From NCBI RefSeq assembly GCF_003205575.1, contig NZ_PYBW01000053.1, positions 168,203-212,893 of the forward strand: a stretch of DNA of 44,691 nucleotides, written 5' to 3'. Position 1 is the stretch's first letter, and each line of letters opens with the position of its first letter. The position numbers and the translations under genes were made by a program. The notes under the pieces were generated by a model. It was not told the DNA's origin, did no database searches, and saw nothing but the letters and a program-made list of their open reading frames with translations. The DNA is from Streptomyces tateyamensis. GTDB taxonomy: Bacteria > Actinomycetota > Actinomycetes > Streptomycetales > Streptomycetaceae. Positions 1 to 10,118 of this stretch are shown here, piece by piece.

Positions 1-28
1 CCCACGGGCCGTCAGGCGTTGCACGGCG

Positions 29-484
29 TCACTTGGAGACGACGACCACCGACTTGACGATCTTGTCGGCGAAGGTCTGGTTCTTCTCGTCCCACAGCGG
101 CCACAGGTAGCCGATGCAGCAGATGGCGTCCAGCACGTGCAGGAACTTGCGCCCGATGCCCAGGCCGGCGCCGAGCAGCGAGCCGTCCTCCAGCTTGGCC
201 AGCCGCAGGCCCAGCACCTTCTTGCCGACCGTCTGGCCGCTGGTGCCCTCCATGTAGCCCCAGGCTATGGTGCCCAGAATCTGGATGACGTACTGCAGGC
301 CGACGCCGCCGATCTTGCCCAGGATGAAGGCCGGGACGCCGACGATCAGGCCATCGATCAGCGAGGCGCCGACGCGCTGGCCCCAGTTGGCCAGTACCGG
401 GGCCGGCGGCTGCGGGGTGTAGCCGTAGTTCGGGTCGAGGTTGGGCTGGTAGCCGCCGGGCTGCTGCTCGTACGGGTTGCTCAT
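29..484 (-). CDS. RDD family membrane protein (short)
   Basis: A 151-residue protein. A Pro/Gln/Tyr-rich cytoplasmic tail (about residues 1-30) precedes an RDD domain: NWGQRVGASLIDGLIVG holds the Arg and Asp that name the family, and GQTVGKKVLGLRL and the C-terminal DKIVKSVVVV are typical. Two or three hydrophobic segments are visible. RDD proteins are poorly understood integral membrane proteins; some have been linked to ion exchange, and nothing here fixes a substrate. The ATG at 484 has a GGGGGAT ribosome site a few bases upstream. The gene lies 64 bp downstream of a second, longer RDD gene with the same architecture, so the pair looks like a tandem duplication. Confidence 0.85.
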   Translation of the reverse strand: MSNPYEQQPGGYQPNLDPNYGYTPQPPAPVLANWGQRVGASLIDGLIVGVPAFILGKIGGVGLQYVIQILGTIAWGYMEGTSGQTVGKKVLGLRLAKLEDGSLLGAGLGIGRKFLHVLDAICCIGYLWPLWDEKNQTFADKIVKSVVVVSK

Positions 485-548
485 GCGATCCCCCTGGGAC
501 GGTGAGTGCGGTGGATGGTGAATTGGGTGGAACCGTGGTGGCGCGCCG

Positions 549-1256
549 TCAGGCGCGGATCACCAAGCTGTTGCAGACCTTGTCGGCGAACGTCTGGCTC
601 TTGTCGTCCCACAGCGGCCAGAGGTAGCCGAGGTAGCAGACGGCGCCGTCGAGGAAGTGCGCCAGGCGGCGCACGAAGGCCATGCCGAAGCCGAGGGGCT
701 GGCCGTCCTGCTCCCGGACCAGCCGGATGCCCAGGGCCTTCTTGCCGGTGGTCTGGCCGGTGGAGCCCTCCTTGACCAACTGCCAGATCCCCAGGCCCAG
801 GCTGATCGCGAAGCCGAGCAGCATGATCATGGCGCCGCCCCCGACCGCGCTGCTGTCGGTGGTGCTGTAGCAGTAGCCGTAGGAGTCGCAGGTCTGGTGG
901 GTGGAGCCGGCCGCCATCGCGATCAGGACGATGTAGCCCACCAGGGCGGGTACGCCGACGACCAGGAAGTCGACGATGCTCGCCCCCACCCGCGAACCCC
1001 AACTGGCCAGCACCGGCGGGGCCATCGGCGCCATCGGCGCGTAGCCGTAGCCGGCCTGCTGGGGGACGCCGTAACCGGCCTGCTGCGGGACGCCGTAGCC
1101 GGCCTGCTGCGGGTAGCCGTAGTTGGGCGCGGGCGGCTGCTGCTGCGGGTAGCCGTACATCGGCGGCTGCTGGCCGTACGGGTTCTGCGGCGGAGCGCCG
1201 TAGGGGCCCTGCTGCGGCTGGCCGTACGGGTTGTTGGGGTCGGGCGGGTACGTCAC
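549..1256 (-). CDS. RDD family membrane protein with Pro/Gln/Tyr-rich repeats
   Basis: A 235-residue protein. Residues 1 to about 80 are low-complexity (GYGVPQQA repeated, then MAPMAPP), followed by an RDD domain starting at [33 protein letters not shown] and the FADKV end match the neighbouring RDD protein at 29-484. The GTG at 1256 is preceded by GGAGG with a 7-base gap, which supports this start. A Cys-bearing loop ([10 protein letters not shown]) between the first two membrane segments is absent from the shorter paralogue. The repeat tail resembles cytoplasmic tails of many actinobacterial membrane proteins. Substrate unknown. Confidence 0.85.
   Translation of the reverse strand: MTYPPDPNNPYGQPQQGPYGAPPQNPYGQQPPMYGYPQQQPPAPNYGYPQQAGYGVPQQAGYGVPQQAGYGYAPMAPMAPPVLASWGSRVGASIVDFLVVGVPALVGYIVLIAMAAGSTHQTCDSYGYCYSTTDSSAVGGGAMIMLLGFAISLGLGIWQLVKEGSTGQTTGKKALGIRLVREQDGQPLGFGMAFVRRLAHFLDGAVCYLGYLWPLWDDKSQTFADKVCNSLVIRA
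1047..1118. repeat. Three 24-bp coding repeats in the RDD gene
   Basis: Three consecutive 24-bp units (1047-1070, 1071-1094, 1095-1118) differ at a few positions and encode the GYGVPQQA repeat on the minus strand. This is an in-frame coding minisatellite, not a CRISPR: there are no spacers. Confidence 0.8.
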
Positions 1257-1355
1257 GTGGTGCCTCCGGGCGGACGAGCTCGGGTCGAGCCGGTTCTTCG
1301 GTCTCCCCGGGCGCGGGTTGGGGAGGACTTGACAGCGGGTGAGACTAGTGGAGCG

Positions 1356-1766
1356 TCAGGACAGGTGGACACCCAGGCGGTTGAGCTGCCAGATCCAGGC
1401 CGTGCCCAGTGCGGCGCCGAGCAGGCCGCGGCGCTTGCCGGTGGAGAGCGACCACCACCAGGCGCCGCCGCCGAGCGGGGCGGTCAGCAGACCGATGGCG
1501 GCCACCACGGTGACCGGATTGGCCGTCAGCGCGGCCAGCCAGTGGCCGTGTCCGGCCTCGATGAAGACCGTGGTGGAGCCGCAGCCCGGGCACGGGACAC
1601 CGGTGAACCGGCGCAGCGGGCAGAGCACGCCGGGGTCGTGGGCGTCGTGCAGGACGGCCACGGTGACCGCGGCGACGGCCGCCGCCCCGCAGCGCAGCGC
1701 GGTCTGCGCGACACGGGCGCGCCAGCCCTGCGGATCGGTACGGGCAGCCCGGACCGGCGTGCTCAC
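1356..1766 (-). CDS. DUF2752 membrane protein
   Basis: A 136-residue protein with the DUF2752 signature [18 protein letters not shown] (about residues 49-66): two Cys clusters, the second CPGCG, between a first hydrophobic segment (about 27-45) and a second (about 78-100). DUF2752 proteins are small membrane proteins of unknown biochemical role; the paired cysteines could bind metal, which is inference. The GTG at 1766 is the start that includes the whole first membrane segment. It reads toward the two RDD genes with a 99-bp gap. In actinobacteria this family commonly sits beside RDD or DUF4190-type membrane genes, so a shared envelope role is plausible but unproven. Confidence 0.8.
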   Translation of the reverse strand: MSTPVRAARTDPQGWRARVAQTALRCGAAAVAAVTVAVLHDAHDPGVLCPLRRFTGVPCPGCGSTTVFIEAGHGHWLAALTANPVTVVAAIGLLTAPLGGGAWWWSLSTGKRRGLLGAALGTAWIWQLNRLGVHLS

Positions 1767-1888
1767 GGGCGGTGGTGCGGTGCGGGGCCGCAGCGGCCCG
1801 GCGGATCGTACTCAAAGATCACGACGTCTGTTCCCCCTGTGCGTTCGCTCGCCCTATCGTCGGGCCGGGGATGCGGGCTGTCCAGCGG

Positions 1889-1949
1889 CTTAACGTGCTG
1901 TGGACACAACTGTGGCGCAACTGCAATCGGATCCACACGTTCCGTTAAG
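1889..1949. promoter_or_regulatory. Imperfect inverted repeat upstream of folD
   Basis: CTTAACGTGCTGTGGA (1889-1904) and TCCACACGTTCCGTTAAG (1932-1949) are imperfect reverse complements: the outer 7 and inner 4 bases match, with an offset between. They lie in the 243-bp gap between the divergent DUF2752 and folD starts. This could be an operator or a leader hairpin. No transcription start is known. Confidence 0.3.
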
Positions 1950-2009
1950 TCGGCGGGGTCCGGGCACCGCGGTTCGGAACCCGGGCCCGGATCCGGGAGG
2001 ATAGGGGCC

Positions 2010-2867
2010 ATGACTGCCCAGATTCTCGATGGCAAGGCCACCGCGGCCGCGATCAAGTCCGAACTCGCCGTCCGCGTGGCGGCCCTCAAGGAGCGGGGCA
2101 TCACCCCCGGCCTCGGCACCGTCCTGGTCGGCGACGACCCGGGCAGCCACTCGTACGTGCGCGGCAAGCACCGCGACTGCGCCCAGGTCGGCATCGCCTC
2201 CATCCAGGTCGAGCTGCCCGCCGACGCCACCCAGGCCGAGGTGGAGGCCAAGGTCCGGGAGCTGAACGAGGACCCGGCCTGCACCGGCTACATCGTCCAG
2301 CTGCCGCTGCCCAAGGGGCTGGACGCAAACCCGGTGCTGGAGCTGATGGACCCGGACAAGGACGCGGACGGCCTGCACCCGACCTCGCTGGGCCGGCTGG
2401 CGCTCGGCATCGACGGGCCGCTGCCGTGCACCCCGTTCGGCATCGTCGAGCTGCTGCGCCGGCACGGCGTGGAGCTCAACGGGGCCGACGTCGTGGTGGT
2501 CGGCCGCGGGGTGACGGTGGGTCGGTCGATCGGCCTGCTGCTCACCCGCAAGAGCGAGAACGCGACCGTGACGCTCTGCCACACCGGCACCCGGGACCTG
2601 TCCGCCCACCTGCGCCGGGCCGACATCATCGTGGCCGCGGCCGGCGTGCCGTACCTGGTCAAGGCCGAGGACGTGCGCCCGGGCGCGGCGGTGCTGGACG
2701 TCGGCGTCAGCCGTACCGAGGCGGGCCTGGTCGGCGACGTGCACCCGGCGGTGGCCGAGGTGGCCGGCTGGCTCTCGCCCAACCCGGGTGGTGTCGGCCC
2801 GATGACCCGCGCCATGCTGCTCAACAACATCGTCGAGGCGGCCGAGCGCCAGGCCGCCCAGCTGTAG
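2010..2867 (+). CDS. folD: Bifunctional methylenetetrahydrofolate dehydrogenase/methenyltetrahydrofolate cyclohydrolase FolD
   Basis: A 285-residue cytoplasmic enzyme that interconverts 5,10-methylene-THF, 5,10-methenyl-THF and 10-formyl-THF with NADP(H), feeding purine and formyl-Met synthesis. Family landmarks: the Y49-x3-K53 catalytic pair in [10 protein letters not shown], the PLP segment QLPLPKGLD, the NADP-binding [16 protein letters not shown], and the C-terminal [17 protein letters not shown]. Length is normal. The ATG at 2010 is chosen because GGGAGG (1995-2000) lies 9 bases upstream and the protein then begins with the usual AxILDGK. A DUF3017 gene follows after 25 bp, the usual actinobacterial arrangement. 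Confidence 0.97.
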   Translation: MTAQILDGKATAAAIKSELAVRVAALKERGITPGLGTVLVGDDPGSHSYVRGKHRDCAQVGIASIQVELPADATQAEVEAKVRELNEDPACTGYIVQLPLPKGLDANPVLELMDPDKDADGLHPTSLGRLALGIDGPLPCTPFGIVELLRRHGVELNGADVVVVGRGVTVGRSIGLLLTRKSENATVTLCHTGTRDLSAHLRRADIIVAAAGVPYLVKAEDVRPGAAVLDVGVSRTEAGLVGDVHPAVAEVAGWLSPNPGGVGPMTRAMLLNNIVEAAERQAAQL

Positions 2868-2892
2868 TACCGACCTCGTAGGGGAAGCGCAC

Positions 2893-4486
<1,594 letters not shown>

Positions 4487-4502
4487 GCACCCGGTCCGCA
4501 AC

Positions 4503-4539
4503 GGCGGCCCGCCCCTCCCTCGCGGAGCGGCGGGCCGCC
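4503..4539 (+). terminator. mdh terminator
   Basis: A perfect 11-bp stem GGCGGCCCGCC / GGCGGGCCGCC with a 15-base loop, 16 bases after the mdh stop and directly before the next promoter. Confidence 0.8.
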
Positions 4540-4545
4540 GCCGTT

Positions 4546-4560
4546 TACACTGGCCGACCG
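4546..4560 (+). promoter_or_regulatory. Leaderless promoter (-10 TACACT) of the CBS/CorC gene
   Basis: TACACT (4546-4551) ends 8 bases before the GTG start at 4560, and no Shine-Dalgarno sequence precedes that GTG. A -10 box at this distance is the usual arrangement for leaderless mRNAs in streptomycetes. The hairpin just upstream would insulate it from mdh transcription. Confidence 0.5.
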
Positions 4561-5882
4561 TGACCGAAACCCTCCAGGACGCGGCTCTCGTCCTGGTCTT
4601 CATCGTCCTGGGCGGCCTCTTCAACATCGCCGAGATCTCGCTGATCTCGCTGCGCGAGGGGCAGATCCGCGCGCTGGCCGGGCGCGGCACCAAGCGGGCC
4701 GCACGGGCCGCGCACCTGGCCGCCGACCCCAACCGGTTCCTGGCCGCCGTGCAGGTCGGGGTGACCTGCATGGGCTTCCTGTCGGCCGCCTTCGGCGCGG
4801 ACACGCTGGCCGGCAAGCTCTCCCCGGTGTTCGTGCGGCTGGGCCTGTCGACCGGCGTCGCGGACGCCGCGGCGCTGGTCGGGCTGACCCTGCTGATCTC
4901 CTACCTCTCGCTGGTGCTGGGGGAGCTGACGCCCAAGCGGATCGGGCTGCAGCGGTCCGAGTCGATCGCGCTGCTGGCCGCCCCGGTGGTGGACGTGATG
5001 TCGGTGGTGCTGCGCCCGGTGATCTGGCTGCTGGGCCGCTCGACCAACCTGATGGTCCGGCTGCTGGGCGGCGACCCGAAGGCCGGGCGCGGCAGCATGA
5101 GCTCCGAGGAGCTGCGCGGGCTGGTCGCCTCCAACACCGAACTGGGCAGCGACGAGCGGGCGTTGATCGCCGACGTGTTCGCCGCCGGGGAGCGCCAGCT
5201 GCGCGAGGTGATGGTGCCGCGCACCGAGGTGACCTTCCTGGACGCCGACCAGCCGCTCAGCGAGGTGCGGGAGGAGACCAGCACCTCGCCGCACTCGCGC
5301 TACCCGGTGGTGGAGGGCTCCTACGACGCGGTGGTCGGCTTCGTGCACGTCCGCGACCTGTACCGGGCCCGCGGGGAGCAGGCGCTGCGGGTGCGCGAGA
5401 TCGCCCGGCCGGTGAAGCTGCTGCCGGCCACCAAGCGGGTGCTGGAGGCGATGAGCGAGATGCGCAGGGAGGGGCACCACCTGGCCATGGTGGTGGACGA
5501 GTACGGCGGCACCGCCGGGATCGTCACGCTCGAGGACCTGGTCGAGGAGGTGATCGGGGAGATCCGGGACGAGTACGACGCGCAGGCCAGCACCACCCGG
5601 CGGCTGGCCGGCGGCGGCGTGGAGGTCAACGGACTGCTGAACCTGTCCGACTTCGCCGAGGAGACCGGCGTCGCGCTGCCCGAGGGGCCCTACGAGACAG
5701 TGGCCGGCTACGTGGTGGCCGAGCTCGGCGAGCTGCCCGCGGTCGGCGACCAGGTGCTCACCGAGGCGGGCGTGCTGCTGACCGTGGCGGTGCTGGACGG
5801 CCGCCGGATCGACCGGATCCGGGTCGCGGATGCGCCCGGTACCGCACCCTCGTCGGAACCTCCAAGGACGACCGGGTCCTGA
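4560..5882 (+). CDS. Hemolysin-family (DUF21-CBS-CorC) membrane transporter
   Basis: A 440-residue protein with the three-part architecture of the CNNM/CorC/TlyC family: an N-terminal DUF21 membrane domain (about 1-190, with ISLISLREGQIRALA and the conserved GELTPKR at 121-127), a CBS pair (about 213-335, with MVPRTEV and VDEYGGTAGIVTLEDL), and a C-terminal CorC_HlyC domain (about 350-425). Members are linked to Mg2+/Co2+ efflux or resistance; the hemolysin name is historical. The GTG at 4560 seems to be read from a leaderless transcript. trpS follows after a short gap and may be co-transcribed. Confidence 0.9.
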   Translation: MTETLQDAALVLVFIVLGGLFNIAEISLISLREGQIRALAGRGTKRAARAAHLAADPNRFLAAVQVGVTCMGFLSAAFGADTLAGKLSPVFVRLGLSTGVADAAALVGLTLLISYLSLVLGELTPKRIGLQRSESIALLAAPVVDVMSVVLRPVIWLLGRSTNLMVRLLGGDPKAGRGSMSSEELRGLVASNTELGSDERALIADVFAAGERQLREVMVPRTEVTFLDADQPLSEVREETSTSPHSRYPVVEGSYDAVVGFVHVRDLYRARGEQALRVREIARPVKLLPATKRVLEAMSEMRREGHHLAMVVDEYGGTAGIVTLEDLVEEVIGEIRDEYDAQASTTRRLAGGGVEVNGLLNLSDFAEETGVALPEGPYETVAGYVVAELGELPAVGDQVLTEAGVLLTVAVLDGRRIDRIRVADAPGTAPSSEPPRTTGS

Positions 5883-6952
<1,070 letters not shown>

Positions 6953-6953
<1 letters not shown>

Positions 6954-7534
6954 TGACGCCGGCCGCCGCCCCGGGTGCCGGGGCCCCCGAGCGGGGCCCC
7001 GGCACCGGTGCCGTGCTGACCCTCGGGGTCGCGGTCACGGTGCCGGAGCCGTACGGCTCGGCGGTCCAGGACGCCCGGGCCGGTCTCGGCGACCCGCAGG
7101 CCCGGGCGATACCCACCCACGTCACGCTGCTGCCGCCGACCGAGCTGGCGGCCGAGCAGCTCGACCGGGTGCGCGCCCACCTGGCGGCGGTGGCCGCGGC
7201 GCACCGCCCGTTCCGGATGCTGCTGCACGGCAGCGGCTCCTTCCGCCCGGTCTCCCCGGTGGTCTTCGTCCGGGTCGAGGAGGGCGCCCAGGAGTGCCGG
7301 GAGCTGGAGGCGGCGATCCGCTCCGGCCCGCTGGCCCGGGAGCTGGCCTTCCCCTACCACCCGCACGTGACGGTGGCGCACGGGCTGCCGGAGCCGGTGC
7401 TGGACCTGGCGGCCGAACAGGCCCGGGAGTTCCACGCGGCGTTCACGGTGTCCGGCTTCACGCTCTCCCGGTTCGACCGGGACGAGGTCTGGCGGCCCTG
7501 GGAGACCTTCGAGTTCGCCGAACCGCGCAAGTGA
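6953..7534 (+). CDS. 2'-5' RNA ligase-like 2H phosphoesterase
   Basis: A 193-residue protein of the 2H phosphoesterase superfamily, identified by its two H-x-T/S motifs: H56-V-T58 in THVTLLPP and H138-V-T140 in YHPHVTVAHG. These form the twin-His active site that handles 2',5' or cyclic 2',3' phosphodiesters of RNA. The natural substrate in actinobacteria is unknown. The ATG shares one base with the trpS stop (TGATG), so translation is probably coupled to trpS, hinting at a role linked to tRNA. A longer frame extends upstream inside trpS, but the overlap start fits the conserved domain. Confidence 0.85.
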
Positions 7535-7584
7535 CGGAGTTCTCTCGCAGTCCCGCCGCCCGCCCGGGGTCCGCGCCGACCCGC

Positions 7585-10011
7585 TCAGCCGAGCTGGAGC
7601 ATCCGGTCGACCAGCCGGGCGGTGGCCCGGCCGTCGTCCAGCGGGCAGAACCGCTCGCGGAAGGCCTGGTACCGGCCCTGGAACGGGGCGACGGCGGCCT
7701 GCGGATCGGCCAGCGCGTCCAGTAGCTGGTCGGACCCGGTGAGCAGCGGACCCGGGGCGATCGCCGCGAAGTCCAGGTAGAAGCCGCGCAGCGCGTCCCG
7801 GTAGTGCTCCAGGTCGTAGGTGAAGAAGAGCATCGGGCGGCCGCGGATGGCGAAGTCGAAGAGCAGCGAGGAGTAGTCGGTCACCAGCACGTCCGCGATC
7901 AGCAGCAGGTCCTGCACGTCGGGGTAGTCGCCCACGTCGTAGAGGAAGCCGTCGCCGGCCCCCGGCAGCCGGTCCCGGACGTGGGCGTGCGGGCGGACCA
8001 GCAGCGCGGTGTCGGGGCCGAGCACGCGACGGGCCGCGGCCGGGTCCAGGTGCAGGTCGAAGCGGTAGCCCTCGCCGTGCCGGCGGTCCTCGCGCCAGGT
8101 GGGCGCGTACAGCACCACCCGGCGCTCCGGCGTCAGGCCCAGCCGGCGGCGGACCAGCTGGGCGGCCCGCTGGTCGGGCCGGACCAGCTGGTCGTTGCGC
8201 GGGTAGCCGGACTCCAGGATCTCGCCGCGGTAGCGGAAGGCCCGGCGCAGGATCGGGGTGGCGAACGGGCTGGGGGAGACCAGCAGGCTCCAGTGGGGCA
8301 CCTCGCGGGCCAGCCGCTCCAGGTAGCCGGAGCCGCGCAGCCAGGGGTGGTCCACGTCGTGCGCGATCCGCTTGAGCGGGGTGCCGTGCCAGGTCTGCAC
8401 CACCACCTGGTCGGGGCGGCGCTGCAGGAACTCCGGCAGGTGGGTGTTGCCCACCAGGTACCGGCAGGTGGCCAGCGCCCGGTACCACTGGGCGCTGCCG
8501 ACCCGGACCGGGACCACGCCCGGCGGCAGCTCGGCCTGCGCGTCGTCCACCGTCCACAGGTGCTCCAGCGCCGCGCCGCGGCGCACCAGCTCGGCGTGCA
8601 CGGCGCGCGGCGAGTCGGCGTAGCCGCGGCCGCCGAAGTTGTCGTAGAGCACCGCCTGACGCAGCTTCAGCCGACGGGCCGCGCGGTAGTCGGCCCGCAG
8701 CCGGGACTGCGCGTAGTCGCCGCGCTCGGTCGGCGCCAGCACCGGGTGCGCGTCCAGGATCAGCGTGTCGTGCCAGCGGCGCTGCAGGGTCACCGTCTTC
8801 GGGCCGGCCGGCAGCCCGGCCGGCAGCAGGGCCAGCGCGCCCGGGGACAGGGTGAGCCGCTGCTCGGCCCCGGGCCGGCCCACCGGGCGCAGCAGCAGGT
8901 CCCAGACGCCCCGGCGCAGCGGCAGCGAGCCGCCGTAGCTGGTGGCGGTGCCGACCGGGACCAGCAGCTCGAACCGGTCCGCACCCAGCGGGCGCACCGG
9001 GTGCCGGTCCTCCGCGGTGCCGTCGGTGTGCCGCAGCACCAGTTCGGCGGGGGCGGTGCCGATGCCGGGCTGGCGGCCGGTCAACCGGAATCCGGCCGCG
9101 GTCGCGGTCAGCTCCTCCACCACCGGCAGCGGTGCGCGCACGCACAGCTGGAGGGTGCCGTCGGCCGGGCCCTTCAGGTGCACCACCCGGTCCGTCCCGG
9201 GCAGCCGGTGCTGGCCGGTGACCGGGCCGGCGCGCTCGTCCAGCAGCGGTGCGACGCCGGCCAGCTGCAGGTCCCAGTGCTGCAGCGGCGCGGCGCGGTC
9301 CGCGGCCAGCGCGGCGAGCGGGACCTCGGCCGCCGGGCCGCCGGGCACCGGGCGCAGCGGGCAGCGCAGTTCGGCCCCGGTCTCCCGGTTGGCCAGCAGC
9401 AGGGCGTCCCCGGGCCCGACCGGGCCGGCGCAGCGGAGCAGCAGGGCCGACGGCAGGCGGCGGACGGCGGTGACCCGCGGCGGGTCGGCGACCAGCCGCA
9501 GCCGCAGCTCGCCCTCGGCGAAGACCGGCTGCAGCAGCACCTGCCGGTCCACCCAGGCCCCCGGCGGGTACTCGCCCGAGCCGCACCAGTGCGGGGCCAG
9601 GGTGCCCAGGCTCCGGTGCAGGCCGGCCAGCAGGGTGGCCCGGACCAGCCAGTCCCCGGTCGGCCAGCGGCCGCCCTGGCGCAGCCGGGCCGGGTCCAGC
9701 ACGGCGGTGAAGCCGGACCAGTCGTAGCTGTGCTCGTCCTGGCCGCTCTCCTCGGTCACCTCGGGCATCAGCACCGGGCGGGTGAGCAGCCGGACCGGGC
9801 GGCGACCGTCCGGCGGGAGCAGGGTGAGCAGGGTGCGGGCGCTGCCGCGGCGGGCCGAGGGGTGGCCCGGCTCGCGGGCGAAGCCGGTCAGCTCCAGCCG
9901 GCCGGCCACCCAGCGGGCCGCGCGCAGCGCTATCGGGGGCGCGGCGTCGGCGGGGGCGGGCGCGGCGGGGCGCCGCAGCAGGGTCGACGGCAGGACCGAC
10001 GGCAGAACCAT
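7585..10011 (-). CDS. CDP-glycerol glycerophosphotransferase family protein (teichoic-acid type)
   Basis: An 808-residue protein. The C-terminal half (about 440-808) is a TagB/TagF-type glycerophosphotransferase: YDNFGGRGYADSPRAVH, then QTWHGTPLKRIAHD with His542, the ESGYPRND loop, LLVRPHAH, and VTDYSSLLFDFAIRGRPMLF. Such enzymes transfer polyol-phosphate units from CDP-activated donors onto wall polymers at the inner membrane face. The N-terminal half holds beta-rich modules without a recognised catalytic motif, shared with the neighbour at 10119-13679. Its ATG at 10011 follows a GAAAGG motif also seen before that neighbour. A strong terminator separates the two. Polymer identity cannot be read from sequence. 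Confidence 0.88.
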   Translation of the reverse strand: MVLPSVLPSTLLRRPAAPAPADAAPPIALRAARWVAGRLELTGFAREPGHPSARRGSARTLLTLLPPDGRRPVRLLTRPVLMPEVTEESGQDEHSYDWSGFTAVLDPARLRQGGRWPTGDWLVRATLLAGLHRSLGTLAPHWCGSGEYPPGAWVDRQVLLQPVFAEGELRLRLVADPPRVTAVRRLPSALLLRCAGPVGPGDALLLANRETGAELRCPLRPVPGGPAAEVPLAALAADRAAPLQHWDLQLAGVAPLLDERAGPVTGQHRLPGTDRVVHLKGPADGTLQLCVRAPLPVVEELTATAAGFRLTGRQPGIGTAPAELVLRHTDGTAEDRHPVRPLGADRFELLVPVGTATSYGGSLPLRRGVWDLLLRPVGRPGAEQRLTLSPGALALLPAGLPAGPKTVTLQRRWHDTLILDAHPVLAPTERGDYAQSRLRADYRAARRLKLRQAVLYDNFGGRGYADSPRAVHAELVRRGAALEHLWTVDDAQAELPPGVVPVRVGSAQWYRALATCRYLVGNTHLPEFLQRRPDQVVVQTWHGTPLKRIAHDVDHPWLRGSGYLERLAREVPHWSLLVSPSPFATPILRRAFRYRGEILESGYPRNDQLVRPDQRAAQLVRRRLGLTPERRVVLYAPTWREDRRHGEGYRFDLHLDPAAARRVLGPDTALLVRPHAHVRDRLPGAGDGFLYDVGDYPDVQDLLLIADVLVTDYSSLLFDFAIRGRPMLFFTYDLEHYRDALRGFYLDFAAIAPGPLLTGSDQLLDALADPQAAVAPFQGRYQAFRERFCPLDDGRATARLVDRMLQLG

Positions 10012-10062
10012 GGCGAGCGGCCTTTCGGCGCGGGTACTTCAGTGCGAATTGGCCCGGGAAGG

Positions 10063-10101
10063 CCGTAGGGGCCCGCGCCGGGAAGGCGCGGGCCCCTACG
10101 G
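10063..10101 (-). terminator. Terminator between the two wall-polymer genes
   Basis: A perfect 17-bp stem CCGTAGGGGCCCGCGCC / GGCGCGGGCCCCTACGG with a GGGAA loop, 18 bp downstream of the stop of the larger gene. It should separate the tandem minus-strand genes into two transcripts. Confidence 0.85.
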
Positions 10102-10118
10102 GGGGGACTGACGGTGGC

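Noticed and set aside
1047..1118. Direct repeats that might suggest a CRISPR array
   Set aside because: The units are contiguous, 24 bp and in frame within a protein gene; no spacers.
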